A stretch of DNA of 64,000 bases, from assembly GCA_013372555.1 (NCBI GenBank), contig JAAPAX010000005.1, forward strand, positions 806,001-870,000. The letters run 5' to 3'. The notes under the pieces are model-generated. The model saw nothing but the letters and a program-made list of their open reading frames with translations. It did no database searches and was not told where the DNA came from. Every line of letters begins with the position of its first letter. Within the stretch, counting starts at the first letter, position 1. Below, piece after piece: positions 52,401 through 63,800 of this stretch. The translations under genes were made by a program, and so were the position numbers. Source of the DNA: Elsinoe arachidis. Lineage: Eukaryota > Ascomycota > Dothideomycetes > Myriangiales > Elsinoaceae.

Positions 52401-53173
52401 TTAGAGCTGCTCTCCTCTTTCTTAGTTCTGTGGCCTGGTCAGTGAACTTCGATACTCGCAAAGAGCCATGGATACTGACGTGGAAGGCTCCGGCTCCGGC
52501 TTCTTAGTTCTTCACAAGTCAGCAATTGACATCAAATCCACGATGAAGGACACACGTCGTCTCGTCTTTCTTCCTATCGTGCTGTTAGCTTGTGTAGTAA
52601 TCCATAGTGTCAAGAGTGGAGCTGAACAGGGGAACACAGTGCTTCAGGCAATTTTGAATAGAGAGGTGTCAAGATGTGGAGTGAGCAGGACTACATACGT
52701 TGTTGACTCCTTAGGAGGTTCGGATTTGCTACAGGAGCATTAGCAAGGCTGTTCACTCTGCTTGGGACATATATCAGCGTACGAAGTTGTCTCCTTCGGC
52801 GGTTCAGATTTGCTGTGATCAAGCATCAGTCAATTTGTTTCTGGTCCAGCCAGACATTGATCCACGAACGTTGTGCTTTCCTTCGGCGGCTCTGTGGTGG
52901 GCTTGGGCTCCTCATATTTGCTTTAAGCGTTGTCAGGACAAGTACGATAGCTTCAGGGCTGAAGTCCACAGAATGATGGCCCAGTTTAACGAACACTTAC
53001 CTAGTAGTCGAAGGGTATTCATCCTTCTTGGTCGTCGACGGGTACTCTGGCTCCTTGCTGGACTCCGGATAGCCGTCGTACTGAGCATAAGCCACAGCAT
53101 TGGCCCGACGAGGGACGTTGCGGGCCAAGACCGACGTGGCCATCATGGCCAAGATGATGTTGCTGAGATGCAT
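49451..53173 (-). CDS. Secreted Ser/Thr/Lys/Pro-rich repeat protein, 20 exons
   Basis: Model: complement(join(49451..49922,50102..50134,50351..50395,50452..50493,50655..50696,50913..51023,51078..51122,51242..51334,51464..51535,51722..51760,51938..51979,52129..52173,52226..52276,52362..52427,52480..52509,52556..52573,52699..52728,52783..52812,52870..52920,53001..53173)), 509 aa. All 19 introns are phase 2, with good GT donors and TAG/CAG-type acceptors, and all internal exons are multiples of 3 (18-111 bp). The protein starts with a signal peptide (MHLSNIILAMMATSVLARNV), continues with low-complexity segments such as KSEPPKETT, TSKTKEET and TTEVKTTTTS, and ends with YPTYVTKTHVATVCLPTYYK. Heavy O-glycosylation and a cell-wall or extracellular place are likely; the function is unknown. 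The 18-bp exon and the GTTCGT donors are the least certain parts. Confidence 0.8.
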
Positions 53174-55029
53174 GATGAAGGAGAAGTAGGGGATCACGAG
53201 AAGAGAAGGAGCAGAATCACAGACAGAAGGCTTCAACGAGAGATGCCGGCGTACTCTTGACTCGAGGAGAGATGTCAAGTAGGTACTTATACCTGTATCC
53301 CACCTTGGTGCAGCTAGATGAGGGCATATTTCAGCCGGGACCAGTCATCACGATTCTCGTCCGCCCGATCTAAGCTTCTGGCTCAACATGGCTACTATCC
53401 ATGGAGGGTGACTATGTGCGGATCATTGAGCCACTGGAAGTAGGTGGTAGTACTGGCGTCGAGCAATCCCGCCCGTCATGGACGATAACTTGCTCTGCTG
53501 CTGGCAGAAGGAGACGGCCGTATTGCGTAGCTGCAGGTCGATATTGAAGCTCGAAGCTACCGAATGCAGGCGATGGTAGCGTCGCTCGTGCGGCACGATG
53601 TCGTGAGTGGTCGAGGGGCATCTCACGATGACTTGATCCGGATGGGAATCACCGCTGTACATGGCGTTGCTCTGATTCGGGCGAGTACAAGACTTCGTTC
53701 TCGTCGGGTCCGTTCCAACATGGCGTCCAAAGTACAATCATTGCGGATCGCTATTCATAACCAGCACTACCATAGTGAGGTCAAGAGGTCCTACTCACTC
53801 GACGGGCAGTGCCGGTGTAGCGGCATCACTCCAATAGGGAAGAGCCGCATCTAGATCCAGCACTCCGGATCAGATATGGTCAAGAACGGATATGTGGAGT
53901 CGAATACGGGCCCTTTGAGGATCGAGCAATATCGAGAGAACTATCAGTCGGGATCAGCGACATGCCAGGACAAGATGATAGGTTGAGGAGTTTCTCCGTC
54001 AGTGCCACGACAGACTAAGTGAAATGAGGTAGTACATTCGCCACGTGGACTGCATATACCAACAAAACAAGATGTCAGGCAATTTACAGTGTCCAAAAGT
54101 GGTCATGCAGGTTAGATGAAATACATCAGCCGAGAGCAGAGAGATTGAGATGCGGCTCAAGAGTTGTACAAAGGTCGATGAGATCGGAAGTGGAAGAGTT
54201 GAAGAAGATGAACAACCCCGCCTTGTGATTCCCCAGAGCTTGACGCCACCCGACTCTTTGGGCTCGTGAACATAGACTATTGCCCTTGGCGGGCACGTCG
54301 TTCATCTATTTCTCCAGCTAATGCGTCTATTTAGCCTTTGTGGGTACCTTTTTGTTGAGATCCTGCACCCGTGTAGTCGGTACCAACATATTGCGGCTGA
54401 TCCGGAAAGAGGGAGATCTTTCTTCCCGTCAAGAACGGGCAACCTCACTAGCACTGCATGCAGCTTTTGTACGACATAGCTTGCCTGATCGGGGACTTCA
54501 GTCGTCAGCGTGTCAAGGCCCAACACAGCAAGTGCCGATCCGGTAGGGCCGGTGTCTTTTTGTAACGATCCGCTGGAGTAGATCCATGTCTTGGACAATT
54601 AGATAATTCGTAGTCAAACAACTCCTGAGAAGACGAAAGGGTGTAGTATATGACCGGTTCACTACCAAGCAGTCGCCGCCACGTGCAGCCCCGGTTCCTC
54701 CGAGGAGCAGGCATGCACATTCGCCTAATGTCGCCTGGACCTTCCAAGGTGCTGGATGTGGTAGGACCAAGAAATAAGCAAGCATGCCTTAGCACGCTTT
54801 CTACCATCATTCGAAGACGCCACCAAGCACGTTGCATCTGAGACATCTGTCTCGGTACACATGCCGATGCTGTTCATCAACGCATTAACCCTGCCAGATC
54901 CTCTGACAACCTGTCCAGACTCCACCAAGGCCAGCCGCTCCGTCTACACTTGCTTCCATCGCACCAGATGCTCGAATCCACCTCAGCTTTCGATAGCGTG
55001 CTGCACATCGCATCCAGGCACCACACCTT
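53174..55029. other. Intergenic, 1.86 kb
   Basis: The region is upstream of the 20-exon gene and downstream of the XAP5 gene. Only short ORFs without domain or codon signal are seen. No transposon or RNA gene was recognised. Confidence 0.4.
53286..53291 (-). promoter_or_regulatory. Possible TATA box of the 20-exon gene
   Basis: TATAAG on the minus strand, 113 bp before ATG 53173. Confidence 0.35.
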
Positions 55030-56186
55030 TCACCCGCTTGCATGGTAGACATTGCCAGAGGCATCCTTCCTCACCAGCATAGAGTAGTCTTTCCCCGAAT
55101 CAAAATCCTGCCAGATACTTGCAGGAAAGATGTGCTTGTGCTTCTCGTACCATCGACGATCCACCACTTTGGTAAGAGCCGGATCGTCATTGTACCCTTC
55201 CAGCTCAGCATCAGCGAACGCACTGTCGGGTTTCCTCTCGACCAAAGGCTGTTGATCCGGAACATTCAGCCCACCAGTAGGAGCCGTATCCGCGACCGTC
55301 TCAGGAGTCGCCTTACTGGGTTCTGCCGAGTATGGAAACATCTCTACGCCATCGTAGCCCTTCACCTTGTTCAACATGAAGAAGTAAAAGTCCAGATGCT
55401 TCGACCATCAGTACCACAGCGCCCACAGCTGAACTGTACTCACATGCGGGATAATCAACCCATCCTTCACAACCATCAGATCATCCACACTGACCCGTCC
55501 CCACTGCTTCATGCCCCCCTCACGTCCCGCACCAACCTTTCGCGCTCGATCTAGAAAACGCCATATCTGATCTCCCTTTCGCATTCTGCACATGCCGCCC
55601 GGAGCATCAGCTCCGTCGTAGAAGACGAATGGCACCAGAAAGTCAGTCGCGCAGACCCGCTCCTGCACGGCCAAGAATTCCTTGCGGAGGCGTTCTTTGG
55701 TCTCCGCTTCACGTGCTAGCGCGGATTTCGTCTTCGACTTGGCCACGAAGTTGACGCCTGCGTTTGCAGCTAGGCGTTTGGGCTGATTCTCGTCGTCGAA
55801 GGGGGACTGTCGAGATGCGGGTGTTTGTGATCGAGGTGTCGTCTTTGCAGACACGGCTGGAGATGATTCGGCATCGTCATCGTCGCCGCCAAAGGACAAG
55901 CCGCCCTTTTGTTTAGGAGCTTTGCGTTTCTTGGTGGCGAACTTCACTCCTTCACTGCGCTTGGGAACTCAGCTCCGCGTCACTCATCAGGGGAAGAATC
56001 GTACCTCTCTGCAGGCGTCGTCGCACCTGATGAGGCACCATCTGCGTCAAGTGCTTCTGCTCTTCTTTTGCGAAAATCTGATAGATGGACCAAGCCGACA
56101 GTCTGGGACTTCAGCTGCTCCTCTGCTGCCATATCTGACGCCTTGAACCTTGCATTTGGCGTGTTATTCCCTGAATCTGACGCCAT
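55030..56186 (-). CDS. XAP5/FAM50 family nuclear protein
   Basis: Model: complement(join(55030..55398,55444..55954,56005..56186)), 353 aa. Introns of 50 and 45 bp restore FRKRRAEALD..ERLR-type N-terminal sequence and the junction DGLIIPH-HLDFYFFMLNKVKGYD. The C-terminal XAP5 domain is clear: FVFYDGADAPGGMCRMRKGD, IWRFLDRAR, DDLMVVKDGLIIPH, and RRWYEKHKHIFPASIWQDFD at the end. XAP5/FAM50 proteins are nuclear and linked to spliceosome function and small-RNA or chromatin control in various eukaryotes. The N-terminal part is basic and disordered. The gene is divergent from the TPR gene with only 186 bp between starts, suggesting a shared promoter. Confidence 0.9.
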
Positions 56187-56372
56187 GATTGATACTGAGT
56201 ACACCGCTATTGACGTTCAGGAAGTGTTTGGCAGGTCTGATACGAAAGGTTCGGAAGCTTCGTTGGACAACATCTGGCTCACTGTACTCTCATATGCATG
56301 TATCTCGCTCACCGTAAATTTCCCTCCACCACAAGCCTGACCTCACTTCCCATCTCCCCCACTACAATCACG
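56187..56372. promoter_or_regulatory. Short bidirectional promoter, XAP5 / TTC1-like
   Basis: At most 186 bp separate the opposite start codons; if the upstream ATG 56298 is used, only 111 bp remain. Both promoters must overlap. Confidence 0.55.
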
Positions 56373-57284
56373 ATGCGACCCTCTTCGCCCGCCTCCTCAA
56401 CAACGACCTTTCACTCCACCCGCTCTCGGTCTCCCTCGCCGTCACTTCCCTCTCAGCCTTTGCCCACCGCGACGGTCCCATCTCCCCCGCAACCTACCCC
56501 GCGCGAAGACCGCTTCTCCCCCACCGAAGAAGCCTCTCTCCTCAGCACGTCCTCAGACCTCAAATCAGAAGGCAACGCCCTCTTCGCACGCTCCTCTTTC
56601 TCTCAAGCCATCTCTACCTACGACCGGGCTCTCGCTTCGGTACCAAATTACCTCGACTACGAGATCGCAGTGTTGCGGAGTAATATAGCAGCCTGCCACA
56701 TCAAGCTCGCGGAATGGAAGGAAGCGATCGAGAGCGCAGACAAAGCGGTGGAGAACCTGCGAGCGCTGGACGGGGTAGACGTCACTGGATCAGCGAAGGC
56801 GGCTGGCAAAGGGACGACTGGCACGGAGACCAACGGGAAAGCAGACGGCAAGGACGTCGCTGCTGAAGACGAAGGCAGGATCGAGGAGGTAAGCGACGAC
56901 ACAGAACGAGCTCTCGAACGATTAAACCAGAGCGGGCATTCGCAAGAACAAGTCCACAAACTGCGCTCCAAAATCCTCCTCCGCCGCGCCAAAGCCCGCA
57001 CCGAACTCGGCACCTGGACCCACCTCCATGGCGCAGAAGAAGACTACCGATTCCTGCTCACGGCCCCCGGTCTCTCCCCCACAGACCACAAGACCGTGCA
57101 AGGGGCGTTGGCGGCGTTAGGACCGCGCCTGGACGACGCGAGACAGAGGGAGATGGCGGAGATGATGGGGAAACTCAAGGGGTTGGGGAATAGTTTGCTG
57201 AAACCGTTTGGGTTGAGCACGGAGAATTTTAATTTTGTCAAGGATGAGAGGAGTGGGGGGTATAGTATGAATTTTCAGCAGTAG
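56373..57284 (+). CDS. TTC1-like tetratricopeptide protein
   Basis: This single exon encodes 303 aa from ATG 56373. An in-frame ATG at 56298 would add 25 residues, but that segment has leader-like composition. The TPR part starts with LKSEGNALFARSSFSQAIST, then NYLDYEIAVLRSNIAACHIK, followed by an insert rich in Gly/Lys/Asp and a third repeat (LRSKILLRRAKARTELGTW). The C-terminus, LKGLGNSLLKPFGLSTENFN, is the hallmark of the TTC1 family. TTC1 proteins are TPR adaptors for chaperones and small GTPases. The coding strand changes from C-rich to G-rich along the gene. Confidence 0.85.
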   Translation: MRPSSPASSTTTFHSTRSRSPSPSLPSQPLPTATVPSPPQPTPREDRFSPTEEASLLSTSSDLKSEGNALFARSSFSQAISTYDRALASVPNYLDYEIAVLRSNIAACHIKLAEWKEAIESADKAVENLRALDGVDVTGSAKAAGKGTTGTETNGKADGKDVAAEDEGRIEEVSDDTERALERLNQSGHSQEQVHKLRSKILLRRAKARTELGTWTHLHGAEEDYRFLLTAPGLSPTDHKTVQGALAALGPRLDDARQREMAEMMGKLKGLGNSLLKPFGLSTENFNFVKDERSGGYSMNFQQ

Positions 57285-57424
57285 AGGCGATACCAATACC
57301 GAGGTGACAGCGAGGGCGGTGGGAGAGCATGTAGCGGTACAAATATCATGATAAGCGCTTGGGTATCTAGCTTTAAGGAAGCAAAGGGCAAATGCATGCT
57401 TGTCCAACGCCTGTGGTCTCTCTC

Positions 57425-60337
57425 TTATAGAGCTCGTGCCTCCTCTTCCACATCCCACCCTCCTAGCACATCATTCTTGAGGTCGTTCAAACTTGCATCA
57501 ATGTCAAAGTGCGTGTCCATGTCCATTGTCGTCTCCTTCTGAGCGTCCTGGAAGCTCTCCCTCCTTGCCTTCTTCAGCGCGCTCTTCAAGCCGCCTTTCC
57601 TGCTGCTACGATTGGTGGCAAAGCTCTCCTCCGCGACTGCACTCAAGCCAGTCTTGCGAGGTGACTGAGAGTCGAAGCTCAAACGAACTCTTGATGCAGG
57701 GAAGGATGGTTTTGTGGAGCTGCCCGTCGAAGCCAGCGGTGGTGGTTGATCGGTGACGGCCATCGAGTCGACTACTCGGCTGACGTTGCTGGGTTCAGGC
57801 TGATCCGCGGGAGCATCCGCTTGGGAGGGGATGTTATCACCTGCTTCGCTCTCCGCATCCCAGTCCATAACCGAGCCACGCTTTTGAGCGGGAAGTGAGT
57901 GCCGACCAGTGTTGAGAGAGTTCACCGAAGTTTGCGAAAGAACGTTGCGGAAGTCAACGTAGGGATGAGAAGAGGAGAAATCGGCTATGATGTCGGAAAG
58001 CGCGAAAGACTGCGGACGAGACGGTGTGAAGGAGCGATTAATGTCGCTCTTGTTGATGGCAGGCCTGGACAAACTCGGCTGTGACATGGATGGAGGCAAT
58101 TGAGACGCCTTTGTCTGCGTACCGTTCGCAGGGAGTGATTTGCGACGGCGCTTCTTCGTCTTCTTGGACTGAGACAGACTGGGTCCGGTCGATAAAGGAT
58201 TGGTGAACGAATGCTCGGTCGTGAGTGGGGGCTGTGTGGCCTTGACAGAGCTCGCAACTTGCGACATGACCTTGGGATGCGCCTCATCTTGTGCAGTACC
58301 TATGTCGGCACTATTTCCGTAGTCACTTGCCGCGGCTGTCGGAACGACATCTCCTCTGCAATACTCTTTATTCGCAACCTCAGGTCTCTGCTTTGTCCGA
58401 GACTTATTCGATCGAGTTGAGTCCTGGGACTGCGACTGTGATGACGTCTTGGTGACCTTGAAGCCCATTGACTTTAAGCCTTTGTTGGGACGCGGCTGGA
58501 CGATAGGGCTAGCATCTCTGCGCTCGTCCTCAGACGTCTTAGCACGAGGAGAGGCATCCAATGCAGCGAAAGACCAGCCCGCATCAATGGCAGGAGCTGT
58601 GCTGAGGTCTTGACCTATCTCGGTGACTGCCTGCTGCTCCCTCTGCTCCTGTTGACCTTCTTCACGATGCTCCTGTCGCTTGTTCTCCGGCTTATTGATA
58701 GGCGTGAAGCTTGGTGCGTTGATGACGGGTGATGTCTGTGGTGGTGACCGCACTTGGTCCTGCTTGGCCGAGTGTTTTACAGGAGATATCTGGAATGGTG
58801 AAAACGCATCGAAGATTGCCTGCGTACTGATTGCTGGCTCTTGTGTGTCATGCTCGTTGATTGCGAAACGCCGGTGGAACTTGGCAAAAGGTGTGACTGC
58901 TGGAGGAGGTGACTGCGATGCATCCGCTGATGTAGGCCGTAGCCCCACTTTGGTAGGTGAGAGAAGACTTGCAATCGGAGACGACTTCAGCAGATCGCGA
59001 TGTGCTTCCTGAAGAGCTGCTTGGGTCGAGATCTGTATTGCTGGCTCTTTCGGACTCATCGCAAGCTCGTGAGGATCACCTTCGATCGGGTCAGGCGGTC
59101 CCGGCTTCTCAATTTGCGATATTTCATGATTGTGCACGATGGACTTGTTCGGCTCCTCAAGGGCCTGGACAGCGGATGAACGTCGACTCGGTGTTGGCGG
59201 CGCTGCGGCGTCGTACTCAAAAGTTGCGCCTGAATTGCGCATAGACTTCCGCAATTTGCCTTTCAAATGACTTCGTCCTGAATCGCTTCGGCCTGAATGA
59301 CTGAGCCGCTTGTTGGTGTGTCTCTCAACAAATTCCTGGTCATCATCGACTGGCACGTCAAAGATGTCGCGTGCTCGAGCCGGAGATCGTTGTTTTGTCG
59401 GTACAGCCACTGCGAGATTAGCAGCTGGTGGTGTAGCAGCTGGTGGTGTTACAGTACGATTGCGACTCTTACGACCTTTCTTGTACCGGAACATGAATGG
59501 CGATGAAGCATTGAGAGGTCCCTTCTTTGGCGCAAGCTTGCTCCCCGACGAGTGAACGGGGTGGGGATCGGCCCGAAGTTCGTTGTGTGTGTCTTGTGAT
59601 TGAGTGCTAAGGGTATGCGAACTGTGAGCCATTTCGATTGCAGCCTGGCTGAGGCGCTTTGCCTCATCGATCCCAGCCAAAACATCAGGGCAAGTCTCCA
59701 TCGCAGAAAAGCTTAGCAATTTTGCATTCATGATCCCTTCCAGTATGCTCGGAGAACCCTCGGATGGTTCTTGCTCTCTAGTGTCATCGTTTACATCCTC
59801 ATCGACAGCCGCCAAAAGATCTCCGATCGCAGATGGTGGCGAAGATGAAGGAGTTCGTGAAGGAGTTTGCATCCCTGCAGGGACTATCTCCTCGCCACAA
59901 AACTTCCGCTTCCGAGCTGAGGGACTCTCCAGATGGGTGTGGCCTTGCACCGTGCCAGTGACGATGTCTGCAAGTATCACTGCTTGCTCCGTTGGCCCGG
60001 CATGGCGTGTGGCAGCATCCAGCCTTTCGAACTCCTCAGGCTCGGGAAGCATGCCCGCTTCGCTGGGAGGGTAATTATCATCGTTCGGTTCCCCAAATGG
60101 TCCTCGTAGAGAAGCAGACGGTATGATCAGTCCTCGGCCGGCTAGGAAATTGGTGGCTAGGCCATTGATTCGTTTTCGCTTGGCTCGGCGTTGTTCCTTA
60201 TCAAGCTCGTCGTCAGAGCCAGGGACCAGCACTTCATCGCTATATGCCTTAGCACCATTCAGGTCGGCATCTTTGTACAGTCCGTTTTGCAGGAAGAGCG
60301 AATGCGATGCCGGCCATAGCCATCTGTCTTTCTTCAT
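57425..60337 (-). CDS. Large disordered nuclear-type protein, 970 aa
   Basis: This single exon runs from ATG 60337 (the frame is open 12 bp further to a GTG). The N-terminal 80 residues are the only likely conserved part: WLWPASHSLFLQNGLYKDAD and KRKRINGLATNFLAGRGLII followed by PSASLRGPFGE. I have the impression of fungal proteins of unknown function with a similar block. The rest is low-complexity, rich in Ser, Pro, Gln and charged residues, with SPxK/R motifs, a KKTKKRRRKS nuclear-localisation-like cluster and a C-terminal KGGLKSALKKARRE motif. A nuclear, cell-cycle-phosphorylated protein is likely. It shares a 483-bp promoter with the cdc11-like gene. Confidence 0.75.
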   Translation of the reverse strand: MKKDRWLWPASHSLFLQNGLYKDADLNGAKAYSDEVLVPGSDDELDKEQRRAKRKRINGLATNFLAGRGLIIPSASLRGPFGEPNDDNYPPSEAGMLPEPEEFERLDAATRHAGPTEQAVILADIVTGTVQGHTHLESPSARKRKFCGEEIVPAGMQTPSRTPSSSPPSAIGDLLAAVDEDVNDDTREQEPSEGSPSILEGIMNAKLLSFSAMETCPDVLAGIDEAKRLSQAAIEMAHSSHTLSTQSQDTHNELRADPHPVHSSGSKLAPKKGPLNASSPFMFRYKKGRKSRNRTVTPPAATPPAANLAVAVPTKQRSPARARDIFDVPVDDDQEFVERHTNKRLSHSGRSDSGRSHLKGKLRKSMRNSGATFEYDAAAPPTPSRRSSAVQALEEPNKSIVHNHEISQIEKPGPPDPIEGDPHELAMSPKEPAIQISTQAALQEAHRDLLKSSPIASLLSPTKVGLRPTSADASQSPPPAVTPFAKFHRRFAINEHDTQEPAISTQAIFDAFSPFQISPVKHSAKQDQVRSPPQTSPVINAPSFTPINKPENKRQEHREEGQQEQREQQAVTEIGQDLSTAPAIDAGWSFAALDASPRAKTSEDERRDASPIVQPRPNKGLKSMGFKVTKTSSQSQSQDSTRSNKSRTKQRPEVANKEYCRGDVVPTAAASDYGNSADIGTAQDEAHPKVMSQVASSVKATQPPLTTEHSFTNPLSTGPSLSQSKKTKKRRRKSLPANGTQTKASQLPPSMSQPSLSRPAINKSDINRSFTPSRPQSFALSDIIADFSSSHPYVDFRNVLSQTSVNSLNTGRHSLPAQKRGSVMDWDAESEAGDNIPSQADAPADQPEPSNVSRVVDSMAVTDQPPPLASTGSSTKPSFPASRVRLSFDSQSPRKTGLSAVAEESFATNRSSRKGGLKSALKKARRESFQDAQKETTMDMDTHFDIDASLNDLKNDVLGGWDVEEEARAL

Positions 60338-60820
60338 GGTCGAATTCACGCCACTCTTGAGAACATCTCACATATTGTTGATCATTCGCTATGCCGGAAT
60401 AGCGATAGCCGCACAGCCTCCGAGAGCAGTGATCTGAGATTGAGGAGGTCGATGAGGTAGGTTGACTACCAGGATTATTGGAATTTAAAATGGTAGATCT
60501 ATGATCAAGATTGCCGCCTGTCTTCGCGGCGTGGAGTCGGCGAGTGTGGGTCCCACGCTATAAGCTCGATGCGGCATCTCTAGGTGCAACACCCGCGGCT
60601 CCAAACAGGTCCCGCGTCCAACTGCAGCTTACCAGACTACCACATGTGAAAGATCTTGAGAAGCCGACCGTTCAAGCTGCCAGCGAAGAGCCGTTCAACA
60701 TTTATTTTCCGTCACAAGTCGGACAGTATCAAGCAAATATGATGCTACAGTGGACTCAATCCTTCTAAGCCTGTCGATCGACGCGCCCAACTCTTGCGAC
60801 AAACATTCCCCTGGGGCAAG
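60338..60820. promoter_or_regulatory. Divergent intergenic region, disordered protein / cdc11
   Basis: These 483 bp lie between opposite start codons. No gene or clear motif is recognised. Confidence 0.4.
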
Positions 60821-63800
60821 ATGCCAGGAGCTACTCAGCCATGGTTGGCCGACCTCCCAGACGAATGGATTCCCCAGCAGGCAGTGTAAGTATCGCTTGG
60901 TCCTGGCAGGTGGCCAGACTGACATTCTCCAGCGTGTGCAAAATCCCACCCAGGAGTGGTAGCATCTCCTCCGTCGCGAGCTCCAAGAAGCATACACAGA
61001 CCGACAACACCTCGTCCAATTCTGTCCGCAAAGGACTTTCTGAACTCGGCGACAATGCTAAGAACACTCGCACTGCATCGGTAACGATCCGAGATTGCGA
61101 CAAGACTGGGACAGTAAATTCTGTGGATTCGGTTGTTCGATATGATACTGTCGAAAGACAATCTTCACCAAACAAGAACGGTGCCCCTTTGACATGGAGA
61201 AAGAGACTGGTAGATGGTGATCTTGGTTATGGGGACCAAACAGATTTGTTCGGACCTTCTGGACTGGAAAACATCTTCTCCCCAACCAAACCTCCTAGTT
61301 CCGCAACAAAGACACCAAGCAGGTTGCAGCGCTGTCAAGCACCACCATCAAGTCCACCTTCATTGCCGCCATCCATGTTCAAGAAACAAGACAGCAGCTT
61401 CAGCTTTCCGTCCCTCTCCGACCCCAGCGAGGATTCGATAGTGGAAGATGACTCGCGAAGAGAAGGAAACTCAATGCCAGCCAAGGAAATCGAGAACCAG
61501 GTTTCAGGTCATTCCAGTATAGACGACATTTCATTTCGCAGCGAGAGAAGCACCACTGTCAATCGAAAAATCAGCGGCCAGACCGATGCTGGAGACGAGA
61601 CATTCAGTCCTGTAATCATTGGGAAGCACATCATGAATGGTCAGGTCATCTACAAGCCAGCCGATGCAGAGTCTATTCAAGCCTTCCACAATAGTAGTGT
61701 AGCGACCTCACGAACTGAAGTGCCGGCCAATCCGATCACCGCAGTCTATCAGGATGACAATTCCAACGACAACCTGGAAGAAAGCATTCCATTGATAGAA
61801 AGCTCGCTCGTCCCAGACAATGTCATCGAGAATACACCTCCGATGACAAGGCTTGGCAGTTTTGTGAACACCAAGCGCGGTGGGCTATCGAACTACGGGT
61901 CATTCAAAACAAGACCGCTGAGCCCATCCGCCTCGACCACGCAGCAGCCTTCCATCGTGATGCAATCAATCGAATCGAGAGACTTTGCGTCTGAACAAAT
62001 GATGGGAGATGAGAACAGCCATGCAGAACCTCAAACACCAAAGCGCGACGCTGTCTCCACAGTGCCGGATCTGCCAACGCCAAAATCAACTAAGAGTCCT
62101 TTGAAGCTGTTTGGGGCATACGATACGTTCACAAACGGAAAGCTCCTCCGGAGGCTCAGTCAGCTGGAAGGTACAGGCGAGGCAGCTCAGATCCAGTCAA
62201 TACGATCTGCAAAACACCAGCAACAGTCGTCTCAGGACCTGTCGAACGCTTCACTACAAATACCTGGAGAAGCTGAGTCAAACGCACGCTCGAAATTGAG
62301 CAACTTTGGCGAGCACGAATTGGACGAGTATGACTTCGAGGCCAATATCTCTTTCCCTAGCGTGGGATCTCAGGAGGCACGAGAGCAATCACCCGAGGAT
62401 TCTCCTGAGGTGTCACCTGAAGGATCTCCCGAACCTGATGCGCTTCCGCCAGGCGCCAGATCTCCTTTCATGTTCCATTTGGAGGAAAGCGAGGAGACCC
62501 AGGAGACATTTGGTGTCAAGCGGAAACTGTCGGATCGCAGCACAGCAAGATCAGGAAGGTCTCAAGCGCCAATGGGCATGAACAGCACCACTAGAAGAAA
62601 TCCAGCCAACGATGAGGGTAAGCGCTTGCGAGACTCGCCTGTTAAAGCTCCCACACCCAAACGTCAAAGAACATTGCATGCCTTGGATCTGGAAATGGAG
62701 AAGCTCCAGCTGGACGATCAAGATCAAGATCAGTACCGACTGGAGGAGAATCCTATACCATCCATCGAGATCTTTGGCGACACTCCGGATGCCAGCTTAC
62801 ATGTCACGACACAACCCCGCCCACGGAATCCAACGCCAAATCAGCAGAGATGGTCAGAAGCAGACGAGGAAGAGGTCGAGCCTTTGACAAGCTCTCCGCA
62901 GATGCAAGCCATCAGGGAGAAAATCGCCGAGTCTAGTCTACCGGGCTCGATGAAGCTGGTGAGCCAGACCAAAGCAGTCGCCAATGATCTTGCCACATTC
63001 ACCTTGAATGTTGCAAGGAATACCGACGCAGGGGAAAGAAAACGATCGATAACAACGCAAGATTTTCTCGACGAAGCAATGCATATTATGTCGCTCATCC
63101 GGGCCAGAGGACGACCTACCAGTGGTCTGGGAAGCGTAGAAGAGGATAACGAGCACAGCGCTATCGAGCAGGATGATGAGCATGATGCGACTGTTGAGCG
63201 TGGATCATCAGTACTCAGGGTATCGAGACCACCTTCCCGGGAAGGAACCGCTCCTGGTTGGCGCCCAAGATTCCTTCCTCAGCAGGACTCTCGAGTGGCC
63301 AGCCAATTGCGCAGATTCCAGGAGAAAGATGATATTGACATCATAGAGACAACGATTCACTCACTCAAACTTCGCGGTCTGATGGAGGAGGAAGAAGAGT
63401 ATTCCGAGCTTCAGGATGGTTCAAGAGCTGATATCAGAATTACTGGACCACTTCAAAGGGAGGAGGACATCGATGACAACATCCCGACCGGTGGATCAGA
63501 CCAGTCAGCCGGATTCTCCACAGGACGCACTCAACACTCAGCTTCCAGCCGAAAATCTGACAATGTCGCTACACTGGCGCCAGACGCAGTCGCACATCTC
63601 ATTCCAGAGCAAGTCGCTGGAATGACGTTCGACAGAACTCTGAACAGATGGGTTAAGGAGAAGCAGCCGAAGCAACAACGAAGCTTGGAGAAGCTGAGTC
63701 ATTACGCGCACAGCAACTTGACCAGCGATGATGATCCGTTTGGAAATATTCCTGATCTGACGGTGGACGAATTACACGAGATGGAGCAGGTCAAGTCCAG

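Noticed and set aside
53412..53854. ORFs of about 70-105 codons on both strands upstream of the 20-exon gene
   Set aside because: They are short, overlap each other on opposite strands, and lack a signal peptide, domain or splice-extended continuation.
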